Origin: a virus
IMG/VR virus record: IMGVR_UViG_3300035670_000600
Coordinates: 1-38,504 of that record
Length of the DNA: 38,504 bases
Strand: one strand, 5' to 3'
A program made the translations under genes and the position numbers. Of this stretch, positions 7,972-15,327 are shown one piece after another (the stretch's first letter is position 1; every line of letters begins with the position of its first letter). Below the pieces are notes generated by a model. That model saw nothing but the letters and a program-made list of their open reading frames with translations, was not told the origin of the DNA and ran no database searches.

Positions 7972-10614
7972 ATGACACAATGCGACGCTGAGATCAGAAA
8001 AGCATTTGGAAAGGATCTATCAAAAGAAGAGCTTAGCGCTCTTATAAAAGAGCTGCAAGAGCGTCAAAAGTTTCTATCAGCGTCTGAGAATATTATAGAC
8101 CAGAATGCAGCTGCTATGAAAGCAGCGGAACAGATTGGAGAAACATTAAAAGCTGAAGCGATCATTAAAAAGCGTAATACGATGCTAGGCTTCATTAAAC
8201 TATATCGATCTGCGAATTTTATTGATCAGAACTATCATTTGAATGTGCAGGAAGGATTAGAGACGCTTCTCGTTGGATCTAATCGTATGGTACAAGGAGC
8301 AAGAGCCAGTGTCGATCAAGAGCAGCGTCAGTTAGTCGCTCATTATTTTTCTGGTGTTGTCACCGATTTGTTGAGATCAGATGTGTTAGATGTCGTGACT
8401 TCTGGGAAATTTGATCGAGAACTGGCCGCTGCGATGTTTGATGTTGGAGATTTAGATGCGCATACATTGGCTAGCAAACACCAAAAAGAGGTATTGGCGG
8501 CTGCTCAGATTTTAAAGAAATGGGGTGACTACTCACGGATTGAAGCTAATCGTGAGGGTGCGTGGATTGGGAATCTCAAGAATTATATCGTGAAACAATC
8601 TCATGATATGCTCAAAATTCGCAGTTCCGGATCGAAAGAATGGGTTCAATATATTAAGGAACGTTTAGATATTTTGAAGACCTTTCAAAAAACAGATATA
8701 ACGGATGCGGAGATTGATGAATATCTATATAATTTATATGAGAGGCTGAGCACTGGCGTACATATAAAAAACAAAGTTGGCATCGAGGATGTTATGGGCG
8801 TCGGGTTAGAGCATGGGATTGATTCCTCTCAATTTAAACAATCAGTTGCGACGGCTAAAGATCTTGGAGAAGCGTTCCCTGGGGTTAGCAATGTCGGCAA
8901 AAGATTGTCTCAAAGCAGACAATTGCATTTCAAAAACTCTGATGCCTGGTTCGAATATAATGAACGATTTGGCGTGGCGAATGTTCGGCAGGCTTATTTT
9001 TCTTCTTTGGAGAATTTAGCGCGCAAAACTGGACTTATGCGAGTCTTGAGTACAACGCCAGAGGCCTTTGTGGACACATTGAAAAAGCGTGAGATTCTGA
9101 GACTGCAAGAAATGCGCACTGATAGAGCACGGGCAGAAGTGATTAAGATAACAGAGCGCTCTCATATCTTAGAAAATTATATGGCTGCTGTGGATGGGAG
9201 TATGAATATACCAGGTGTGGAAATGGCAGCTAGGATATCGGCTGGATTAAGAGGAATAGCTACTCTATCTAAGCTAGGCGGTATGGTGATGTCTCAGTTA
9301 TCTGATATGGCTGTTTTTGCTACTAGCATGCGGCATCATGGGAATAGTTTTCTGGGGGGCCTCTCTAAAGCAATGGTTGGCTTTGGCAATAACTTAAAAC
9401 AGAAAGAGAAGAGAGATCTTTTAGGGTCATTGGGAGTTATCTCGGAAGGCTTGAGAAACAGCATCGCAATGGACGTTAATGGGTTGGGGGTTGAATATTC
9501 ATCCTCGAACAAATGGTATAGTATGGCTAATTTGACCCGTCATTTTATGAGACTCAATTTGTCTAATTGGTGGACGGACAAGATGCGTGCGTCTGCGGCA
9601 TTAGGACTATCTAATAATTTGGGAGTAAAACGTTCTAAGCCATTTGGTGGCTTAGAGAAAGATCTTCAAAGAACATTAGGGATTTATGGAATAGATAGCT
9701 TCTTATGGGATAAAATCAGAAAGACAGACACAAAGATGATGGATGGTAATGACTATATTGTTCCTGAGAATGTCCTAAAATTATCTGACAAAGATAGTGC
9801 GGATATATCCAATTATTTGAAGTCTAGGAATGGAGTTGCTCCCCTAAAAGATGGCCGAGAGCATTTAGCGGATATGCTCAGGAATTATTACGTTGATAAT
9901 GTAGGATTCGCTGTCTTAGATCCTGATGCAAAAACAAGAGCCATCACCTTCCAAGGCACTAGACCTGGTACATTCGCTGGTGAGCTTTTAAGGTTTATGT
10001 GGCAATTCAAATCATTCTCTGTCGCATATCTACAGAAAGCTGTTGGGAGAGAATTATTCTCACGTGGATATATGGGAGATAGCGCTTTGAAGGCTATGAT
10101 GAACGGTCGTGGCGAGATGCAGGGATTAGCCACATTAATCGTTGCGAGTACAGCGCTTGGATATATGTCTATGATATTGAAAGACTTATCTAAGGGCAAA
10201 ACTCCCAGAAACATTTTGGACCCTGAGCAGTCTTATAAAGTTTTCCTTGCGGCGATGGTCCAGGGAGGTGGAGCCGGAATCTATGGAGATTTTTTATTCG
10301 GCGAGAAGAATAGAGTGGGTGGAGGCACTGGCGAAACCATTCTGGGTCCTGTGATATCTCAGGCGGCTGCTGGTGTGGATTTGTATCAAGCGTGGCGTAG
10401 CGGAGAGGATCCTAAGGCCAGAACCTTTCAATACGCGCTCAACAATACGCCATTCCTGAATTTATTTTATACCCGGATGGCTCTAAATTATCTTATACTA
10501 TATCGCATACAAGAATCTCTGAATCCTGGCTCTCTTGCTCGCATGGAGCGTAGAGTTAAGAAGGAGAACAATCAGACATATATCTTACGTCCGTCTAATT
10601 ATTTTGGGAAATAG
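7972..10614 (+). CDS. Internal virion protein, T7 gp16-like in position
   Basis: This 880-residue protein is the last of the internal virion gene set, with GGGGG at 7961-7965 as its ribosome site. The N-terminal 300 residues are highly charged and helical. The C-terminal third has hydrophobic stretches (LATLIVASTALGYMSMILKDL near 712-732) and the segment MVQGGGAGIYGDFLFG near 759-774, which I associate with the C-termini of very large podovirus core proteins. It ends 2 bases before the tail fibre gene. No enzyme motif is seen. The lysozyme activity in this cluster sits two genes upstream instead. Confidence 0.6.
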   Translation: MTQCDAEIRKAFGKDLSKEELSALIKELQERQKFLSASENIIDQNAAAMKAAEQIGETLKAEAIIKKRNTMLGFIKLYRSANFIDQNYHLNVQEGLETLLVGSNRMVQGARASVDQEQRQLVAHYFSGVVTDLLRSDVLDVVTSGKFDRELAAAMFDVGDLDAHTLASKHQKEVLAAAQILKKWGDYSRIEANREGAWIGNLKNYIVKQSHDMLKIRSSGSKEWVQYIKERLDILKTFQKTDITDAEIDEYLYNLYERLSTGVHIKNKVGIEDVMGVGLEHGIDSSQFKQSVATAKDLGEAFPGVSNVGKRLSQSRQLHFKNSDAWFEYNERFGVANVRQAYFSSLENLARKTGLMRVLSTTPEAFVDTLKKREILRLQEMRTDRARAEVIKITERSHILENYMAAVDGSMNIPGVEMAARISAGLRGIATLSKLGGMVMSQLSDMAVFATSMRHHGNSFLGGLSKAMVGFGNNLKQKEKRDLLGSLGVISEGLRNSIAMDVNGLGVEYSSSNKWYSMANLTRHFMRLNLSNWWTDKMRASAALGLSNNLGVKRSKPFGGLEKDLQRTLGIYGIDSFLWDKIRKTDTKMMDGNDYIVPENVLKLSDKDSADISNYLKSRNGVAPLKDGREHLADMLRNYYVDNVGFAVLDPDAKTRAITFQGTRPGTFAGELLRFMWQFKSFSVAYLQKAVGRELFSRGYMGDSALKAMMNGRGEMQGLATLIVASTALGYMSMILKDLSKGKTPRNILDPEQSYKVFLAAMVQGGGAGIYGDFLFGEKNRVGGGTGETILGPVISQAAAGVDLYQAWRSGEDPKARTFQYALNNTPFLNLFYTRMALNYLILYRIQESLNPGSLARMERRVKKENNQTYILRPSNYFGK

Positions 10615-10616
10615 AT

Positions 10617-12407
10617 ATGACAGTCACGACAGAACAAAATCGAATTGAATATGCTGGAGACGGAACAACCACTGCTTTCCCATATCCATTTAAGTTTTTA
10701 GATAAAACGGACATAGATGTATGGGTCAATAACGTCCAGAAAGTATATGGGCCTGGTGGAGATTATACAGTCGGAACGCCATCGGATACGGGAGCTAATG
10801 TCACTTTCGCGGTTGCTCCGGCAAGTGGGTCTTTCATAGTGATTTATAGGGATCCAGATCTTCTGCAAAAAACAGCGCTTCCGAGTAATGGGCCATTCCC
10901 ATCAGATGATGTTGAGGGCATGTCAGATAAGAGTACTCTACAGATCCAGCGTATTAACGAGAGGATTAATCGATCGGTTCGATTAAACGAGGGAGCCCCG
11001 CAATCTATCAATACAGTGTTGCCAGATGCTTCAGCAAATAAAGCTATTGGTTGGAACGAGATGGCGGATGGCTTGAGGAATTATTCTGCCTCTGATTTTG
11101 CGACCATTGTTGGCGCTGGGAATCCTCAGTTCCAGTATTTCTCCGGTGATGGGGTCACTAAGACATTCACTCTTCAGTCAGACCCGGTTGCGTTAGCTAA
11201 TCTAGATATTTCAATCAGCGGGATTACGAAAGGAGCTGAGGTTAATTATGAGCTCGCCAATCAGCAGGTAACATTTGATGTTGCGCCTCCAGTTGGCGTG
11301 AGTAACATCTTTATGCGGTGGACAACAGGTGTACCAGTGCCGGTCGGTGGGGTTCCGGACTTCTCTATAACAACCAACAAACTCGCAGACCTATCCGTTA
11401 CAACACCTAAGATTGCAGACCTATCCGTTACAACACCTAAGCTCGCCGACGCTTCCGTAACAAATGACAAGATCCTGAATGGAACGATTTCTGTCGACAA
11501 ATTATCTCCTATAGCAATTTCATTGATTGGCGCTGACAATACAATTCAAGGCTTTCGGATGACATTAGATCCAAATAATCCTGCCCCCCCATTGGGATTA
11601 ACATCCAATTATGTATACTTTAAGCCATATATATCTAACATTATATCTCTTTGGAATGGGCAATATTGGGAGTATTATAGGCATCCAGATATATCTCCTA
11701 TTCTTCAGTTTGACGTCGGACCTTCTGCCGGAAACACGAATTATGACATCTTTATATATTTAACGGGACCAACGGTCGCTTTCCAGAAGGTAGCGTGGAT
11801 AAGCGATAACACGCGTGTTGCGTTAGTGAGAAGAGACGGTGTTTTGTGCAAAGCTGATGATAAGACTAAAAGATATATAGGGACGATTAGAACGGATCCC
11901 TCCGGATCAACTATATCTGATAGTTTAGTTAAAAACTTCTTGTGGAATCTAGATAATAGATTAGTAGGCTCTATGAGTTATCTTGAGCCTGCGATCAGAG
12001 AAAGGTCGACAACTTCTGGTCTACCTGCATTGGATCGAAAATGGAATGGGAACAACAATGCATATATCCAAGTAATACATGGAATGGTGGACTCCATGCA
12101 GCTGACGGTTCAATCTACAATAAGGCTTGTAACTGGGACAAATAATGTTGGGGGGTCTGTTTATATGAAATTCAACGGGAACGGAGGATCTTTTAATGTC
12201 GGCACTTCATCGCGCAATTATAGATATTCCGCTGGAGGATCGGCAATATCGACAACAAATAATCTGTCGTTTCAGCCAATCGTTCATGCTGTTGAGGGGT
12301 TAAATACATTTGAGTTTTGGGAATATTTTTCTGCTATTCCCTCTAATCCTGGAGGAGATTTAGTTTCGCACGATGACAGTGCTGCGTATTTGAATCATAG
12401 GTATTAA
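10617..12407 (+). CDS. Tail fibre, T7 gp17-like N-terminus
   Basis: This is a 596-residue fibre. The first 130 residues match the T7-type tail-attachment domain (RIEYAGDGTTTAFPYPFKF near 9-27, later FIVIYRDPDLLQKTALPSNG and STLQIQRINERINRSVRL). Residues about 250-290 are a short repeat of the type 'KLADLSVTTP', which forms a trimeric beta-helix or coiled shaft in many fibres. The C-terminal 300 residues are beta-rich and unlike anything I recognise, and probably bind the receptor. The gene lies between internal virion proteins and lysis genes, as in T7-like phages. Confidence 0.85.
   Translation: MTVTTEQNRIEYAGDGTTTAFPYPFKFLDKTDIDVWVNNVQKVYGPGGDYTVGTPSDTGANVTFAVAPASGSFIVIYRDPDLLQKTALPSNGPFPSDDVEGMSDKSTLQIQRINERINRSVRLNEGAPQSINTVLPDASANKAIGWNEMADGLRNYSASDFATIVGAGNPQFQYFSGDGVTKTFTLQSDPVALANLDISISGITKGAEVNYELANQQVTFDVAPPVGVSNIFMRWTTGVPVPVGGVPDFSITTNKLADLSVTTPKIADLSVTTPKLADASVTNDKILNGTISVDKLSPIAISLIGADNTIQGFRMTLDPNNPAPPLGLTSNYVYFKPYISNIISLWNGQYWEYYRHPDISPILQFDVGPSAGNTNYDIFIYLTGPTVAFQKVAWISDNTRVALVRRDGVLCKADDKTKRYIGTIRTDPSGSTISDSLVKNFLWNLDNRLVGSMSYLEPAIRERSTTSGLPALDRKWNGNNNAYIQVIHGMVDSMQLTVQSTIRLVTGTNNVGGSVYMKFNGNGGSFNVGTSSRNYRYSAGGSAISTTNNLSFQPIVHAVEGLNTFEFWEYFSAIPSNPGGDLVSHDDSAAYLNHRY
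11385..11444 (+). repeat. Two tandem 30-bp units in the tail fibre gene
   Basis: Two 30-bp units lie head to tail. The stretch from GCAGACC to CACCTAAG (27 bases) is identical in both. A diverged unit precedes them (from about 11355) and another follows (11445-11474). Each encodes a decapeptide of the form ADLSVTTPKI/L. Identity at the DNA level suggests recent slippage duplication that can change shaft length. Confidence 0.85.
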
Positions 12408-12409
12408 AC

Positions 12410-12703
12410 ATGTCCAATGGCGATAGCGAACGTATGATACAATTTAGCAACAAGATTGATACGGGTCAGATTATTATGATTGTTGGCCTTGTCGTTTCTG
12501 CTTTTACCGCTTTCCAAACTTTTGACAAGCGTTTGGTAATCTTAGAAGAGAACATTAAATATCAATCTCAACGTGACAGGGATCAAGATCAAAAGATTTC
12601 TGAAACCGACAAGAACATAAAAGAAAGCTCTACCGATTTGAGAAGTAGGCTTGACATTATTAAAGAGCAGATTATTAAGGTTGAGAGGGATAGATTAAAA
12701 TGA
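12410..12703 (+). CDS. Small membrane-anchored coiled-coil protein, possible spanin or holin accessory
   Basis: This is a 97-residue protein with one hydrophobic segment near residues 19-37 (IIMIVGLVVSAFTAF), then a long charged coiled coil (KRLVILEENIKYQSQRDRD and onward) to the end. It overlaps the endolysin gene by the ATGA at 12700-12703, so it belongs to the lysis cassette. A single N-terminal anchor followed by a periplasm-length coiled coil is the plan of an inner-membrane spanin subunit, though XhlA-like lysis accessories are also similar. I see no separate lipoprotein partner in the cassette. Confidence 0.5.
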   Translation: MSNGDSERMIQFSNKIDTGQIIMIVGLVVSAFTAFQTFDKRLVILEENIKYQSQRDRDQDQKISETDKNIKESSTDLRSRLDIIKEQIIKVERDRLK

Positions 12704-13212
12704 TCATCACGCCGGAGATCCTGATTCAACGCTTGTTAGAGAATGAGGGTGGATATGTGAACAACCCTAAAGATCCTGGAGGAGAAACAAAATATGGGAT
12801 TTCCAAGAGATCTTATCCAGATTTAGATATTAAAAATCTAACCGTCGAGCATGCTATTGGTATATATTTTAATGAGTATTTAGATCATATACCGTATGCC
12901 CAAATGCATCCAGCGGTAGCGTGGCAATTGTTAGATTTTGGTGTCAATTCTGGGATGAGAACAGCGGTTAAAGCGCTTCAAAGATTCTTAGGCGTCAAGG
13001 CGGATGGCTTGATTGGTCCGAGGACATTATCAGCGATGAGTGAGCTAGATGTCTCTCTCGTAGTGATTGGTGTGTTGTCTGAGCGGATTAAATTATTGAT
13101 GTCTCTCAGCACATGGGATACATTTAAGAATGGCTGGTCTAATAGGATTACAAAATGTTGGATCGAGTCCGTGAGTGACCTTGAGTGCGAATGGGAGAGT
13201 ATTGGTGCGTGA
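12700..13212 (+). CDS. Endolysin: GH108 muramidase with PG-binding domain
   Basis: This is a 170-residue soluble muramidase. Residues 6-20 hold ILIQRLLENEGGYVN with the family's catalytic Glu in 'ENEGG', then DPGGETKYGISK near 25-36, the classic GH108 N-terminal pattern. AVAWQLLDFGVNSGMRTA near 68-85 and ALQRFLGVKADGLIGPRTL near 89-107 form the C-terminal PG_binding_3-type region. No signal peptide is present, so release through a holin is expected. It overlaps both neighbours (ATGA upstream, GTGA downstream), which shows translational coupling in the lysis cassette. Confidence 0.9.
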   Translation: MIITPEILIQRLLENEGGYVNNPKDPGGETKYGISKRSYPDLDIKNLTVEHAIGIYFNEYLDHIPYAQMHPAVAWQLLDFGVNSGMRTAVKALQRFLGVKADGLIGPRTLSAMSELDVSLVVIGVLSERIKLLMSLSTWDTFKNGWSNRITKCWIESVSDLECEWESIGA

Positions 13213-13469
13213 ATCATCATAAATACATAATGTCGGTTGGCATACTGGTTTTGATGGGTTTTTTCTTCATAGTCAGTTTGGTATTATCTGGATATGCTAA
13301 AGGAGACCCAACGCTTATAGGTGCTGTTGTTGGATATGTGAGCGCTAAAGCGGAGCAGGTGGTCGGTTATTATTTCGGATCAAGCAGCGGAAGCGCCAGA
13401 AAGACAGAGATGCTTTTGGCGGACAGGAATATCGATGTAAATCAACAAAAAAATAACTTGACCCAATGA
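13209..13469 (+). CDS. Putative holin-like membrane protein
   Basis: This is an 86-residue protein. I chose the GTG at 13209, which overlaps the endolysin stop as GTGA and has GGGAG upstream at 13193-13197. An ATG at 13230 is the alternative. It has a strong transmembrane segment (SVGILVLMGFFFIVSLVL) and a second weaker one ending in EQVVGYYFGSSSGSARKTE, followed by a polar tail. The glycine/serine motif 'YYFGSSSGSARKTE' recurs in phage membrane proteins near endolysins. Holin function is inferred from topology and position. The promoter of the following cassette lies over its 3' end. Confidence 0.6.
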   Translation: MNHHKYIMSVGILVLMGFFFIVSLVLSGYAKGDPTLIGAVVGYVSAKAEQVVGYYFGSSSGSARKTEMLLADRNIDVNQQKNNLTQ

Positions 13470-13485
13470 GTTGGCATGCTATAAT
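13458..13485 (+). promoter_or_regulatory. Strong sigma70-type promoter for the 13.5-15.0 kb cassette
   Basis: TTGACC (13458-13463) and TATAAT (13480-13485) are separated by 16 bases, with transcription expected to start near 13492. It overlaps the last codons of the holin-like gene and faces rightward into the small gene, the degenerate ATPase gene and thymidylate kinase. It is among the best consensus matches I found in the window and would uncouple these three genes from the late operon. Confidence 0.75.
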
Positions 13486-13495
13486 ATATGCACCA

Positions 13496-13509
13496 GCACA
13501 ATGTTGTGC
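13496..13509. promoter_or_regulatory. Palindromic operator-like site
   Basis: GCACAATGTTGTGC is an inverted repeat with 6-base arms around a 2-base centre. It begins 10 bases after the -10 box, over or just after the transcription start. The arms are too close for an RNA hairpin, so a dimeric repressor site is the more natural reading. No bound protein can be named; the phage's MucR-like regulator or a host factor are candidates. Confidence 0.5.
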
Positions 13510-13528
13510 CGCTTGTTAGAGGTGTTGT

Positions 13529-13738
13529 ATGTTAACAGACGAAATATTTGAGCATCGTGTTCATGAAGTATCGCTCATTAAGAATATCAGCTTCTATGGG
13601 ATGACGATAGAAAATACAGATGAGTCAATAGATAATTTGTGCTCATTTAATGGAATGTTTCCAAAAGATATATTCAAAGATCCATCCGACAAATTTGATA
13701 GGTACGTTCATTTCGTTCGAAAGCTGCGCGGGATATAA
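13529..13738 (+). CDS. Small acidic protein of unknown function
   Basis: This is a 69-residue protein led by an AGAGGTG ribosome site at 13518-13524. It is the first gene after the strong promoter at 13458. It has no membrane segment or cysteine motif I recognise. It is acidic in the N-terminal half (MLTDEIFEHRVHEVSLI) and has a short basic end (YVHFVRKLRGI). It sits 5 bases before the degenerate ATPase gene, so the two are probably co-translated and may act together. Confidence 0.6.
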   Translation: MLTDEIFEHRVHEVSLIKNISFYGMTIENTDESIDNLCSFNGMFPKDIFKDPSDKFDRYVHFVRKLRGI

Positions 13739-13743
13739 TCCAT

Positions 13744-14412
13744 ATGGATAGAAGCTATACAATCAAAATGTTACTACAGCCAGATGTAGAGAGCACTGAG
13801 ATTAGTTTTGTTCCAGCTGGGAAACCCAAGCGTAAAGCTATACAGCAATCTAATCAGACATTTGTTGTGAAAGATAAGGAATTTGGCAGACTGCGTCTTC
13901 TTAGATTTGTCGTTGTGTATGCTGGAGGAACATGCGAAAACCTTATCAGGCAATGGCATGAACACCAGAAAACCAAAGACCATATTCGCATATTGAACAC
14001 GAATGAAGATCTCCATCGCATCAGGCTGAGCGGAAACATATTAGAGGATGGAAAAACATTTTATGTATTAGATACAACACAATTCTGTGTTCATCCTATT
14101 AAAATGCGTGAAGTCTTCCGTCGTTTTTTAATTGCAGAGGGCAACCCGCAACTTCTCTTGTTTACCAACGACACAGCTTATATGTCTAAATATTTCGATT
14201 ATATGCTTAGTCCGGATCAAATATATATGCTGGATCCAAACGGCCGCGGGGATGGGCAGTTTACAGCGGTGGGTCTTGCAGAGTTTAAGGGTTTTGATAG
14301 GAAGCGCTCAAAACGAGACCTTATCTTTGAGTATCTGATTGGTAGATATGGCGGAATGCCGTTTGATACAGAGCCCTTAGATTCTTCCTCAGCGAATTAC
14401 GACTGGAGATAA
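13744..14412 (+). CDS. pATP-A: compact degenerate COG1106/AAA_15-like ATPase
   Basis: This is a 222-residue protein that reads as a shortened ABC-type defence ATPase. Residues 19-32 (EISFVPAGKPKRKA) fit the family's first strands. RFVVVYAGGTCENLIRQW (54-71) fits the Walker A strand and helix, but GxxxxGKS is absent. KTFYVLDTTQFCVHP (104-118) fits Walker B plus the D-loop 'HP', keeping Asp110 but not the following Glu. QLLLFTNDTAYMS (136-148) fits the H-loop strand, with Asn142 where the switch His is expected. FEYLIGRYGGMPF (195-207) fits the C-terminal 'YLQGRYGAIPF' motif. The middle domain with the ABC signature is missing. Full-length relatives (AbiL- and AriA-type defence ATPases) have 350-450 residues. 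I infer a protein that folds and binds partners but does not hydrolyse ATP. Confidence 0.65.
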   Translation: MDRSYTIKMLLQPDVESTEISFVPAGKPKRKAIQQSNQTFVVKDKEFGRLRLLRFVVVYAGGTCENLIRQWHEHQKTKDHIRILNTNEDLHRIRLSGNILEDGKTFYVLDTTQFCVHPIKMREVFRRFLIAEGNPQLLLFTNDTAYMSKYFDYMLSPDQIYMLDPNGRGDGQFTAVGLAEFKGFDRKRSKRDLIFEYLIGRYGGMPFDTEPLDSSSANYDWR

Positions 14413-14414
14413 TG

Positions 14415-15026
14415 ATGCCGCTTATTACATTCGAAGGGATCGATGGATCCGGTAAATCTACTCAGGCGGCCCTCTTAGTCAAAGCATTGCGAGAAATCGG
14501 GAAGTTTGCGTATCTAACCAGAGAGCCTGGGGGGACTGAACTCGCTGAGTCGATTAGAACTCTTTTAATGGACAATCCTGATATGCCTGCTGAGGTCCAG
14601 TCTCTTTTGTTCACGGCGGCGAGAAGAGACCATCTAGAAAATCTGATTGTTCCCATGCTTGAGTCAGGTTCTTATGTTGTGTGTGATAGATATATCGATT
14701 CAGGCGAGGCGTATCAAACAGAAACCACAGAGAAACATAAGTACCATATTATGGAGATCTTGGCTGAGAATATGCCGTATAACGCTATTCGCCCAGATCT
14801 CACCATCTATTTAGACATTCCTATTAATGAGGCCCAGAAGCGTCTTATGGACCGTCGTAATGATACGCTGTATGCCAGAACTTTATGCGAAAAGATGCAT
14901 GACATACAAGAGGCGTACAGTAGAATCGTGGACAAAGACATGAAAAGATTCCGAAAAATCAATGCAATGGCTGATGAAACAACGGTGCATCAACAGGTCT
15001 TTGCTTGCGTCTGTCAGATTCTTTAA
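14415..15026 (+). CDS. tmk: Thymidylate kinase
   Basis: This 203-residue enzyme transfers phosphate from ATP to dTMP. The P-loop is FEGIDGSGKSTQ (6-17), followed by LTREPGGTELAESIR and RYIDSGEAYQ, matching the substrate-binding DRY and 'EPGGT' motifs. LTIYLDIP is the buried strand and RRNDTLYAR forms the lid. I prefer the ATG at 14415, since GGAG at 14405-14408 lies 6 bases ahead; the ATG at 14412 overlaps the previous stop. The typical 'DRYxxSSxAYQG' is DRYIDSGEAYQT here. The 3' end overlaps the convergent gene by 68 bases. With the dCTP deaminase at 15328 it supports dTTP supply. Confidence 0.9.
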   Translation: MPLITFEGIDGSGKSTQAALLVKALREIGKFAYLTREPGGTELAESIRTLLMDNPDMPAEVQSLLFTAARRDHLENLIVPMLESGSYVVCDRYIDSGEAYQTETTEKHKYHIMEILAENMPYNAIRPDLTIYLDIPINEAQKRLMDRRNDTLYARTLCEKMHDIQEAYSRIVDKDMKRFRKINAMADETTVHQQVFACVCQIL

Positions 15027-15315
15027 TATCTGGATCTTGATCCGATAGAAGAGCGCGAGCTGAGGCCGCCTTGAATCTTGCTAATTTGTCTAATCTTGGC
15101 CGAGCTGAGACACTGAAGCACGACAAGAAATCGCTTGTAAGAAGATAGCTATAGAATTCCTCAAGCTGTTTGGGCGTCATTTTTTTGGTCATCGTCTTGC
15201 TCATGATCAGATCGTATACGGCATCAATATGATGGTATATCTCGTGGAATACCAAACGTCCAAGCGCCATCTTTAATCTCTCTTCATTCTTCATTGTGAT
15301 GTCTTCCATTTTCAT
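14959..15315 (-). CDS. Unknown protein at the end of the recombination operon
   Basis: This is a 118-residue, mainly helical and charged protein. Three ATG codons are clustered at 15321, 15315 and 15309. GGAG abuts the first directly, so the second (6 bases away) is the likely start. It contains the segment FHEIYHHIDAVYDLI near 23-37 and a basic C-terminus. It is the last gene of the leftward exonuclease-RecT-deaminase operon and its end runs 68 bases into the thymidylate kinase gene on the other strand. I do not recognise the family. Confidence 0.65.
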   Translation of the reverse strand: MKMEDITMKNEERLKMALGRLVFHEIYHHIDAVYDLIMSKTMTKKMTPKQLEEFYSYLLTSDFLSCFSVSARPRLDKLARFKAASARALLSDQDPDIKESDRRKQRPVDAPLFHQPLH

Positions 15316-15327
15316 AGCCATCTCCTT

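Noticed and set aside
9888-10214. 108-codon frame on the minus strand within the internal virion protein gene
   Set aside because: It is antisense to a well-supported gene, has no ribosome site and no recognisable product. The same holds for the other long antisense frames at 178-498, 7166-7513 and 33870-34253.
11355-11474. CRISPR array or regulatory iterons
   Set aside because: The 30-bp units are in frame, encode a repeating decapeptide in a fibre shaft and have no spacers.
13496-13509. Hairpin terminator after the holin gene
   Set aside because: The inverted arms are separated by only two bases and no T-run follows. It fits an operator better.
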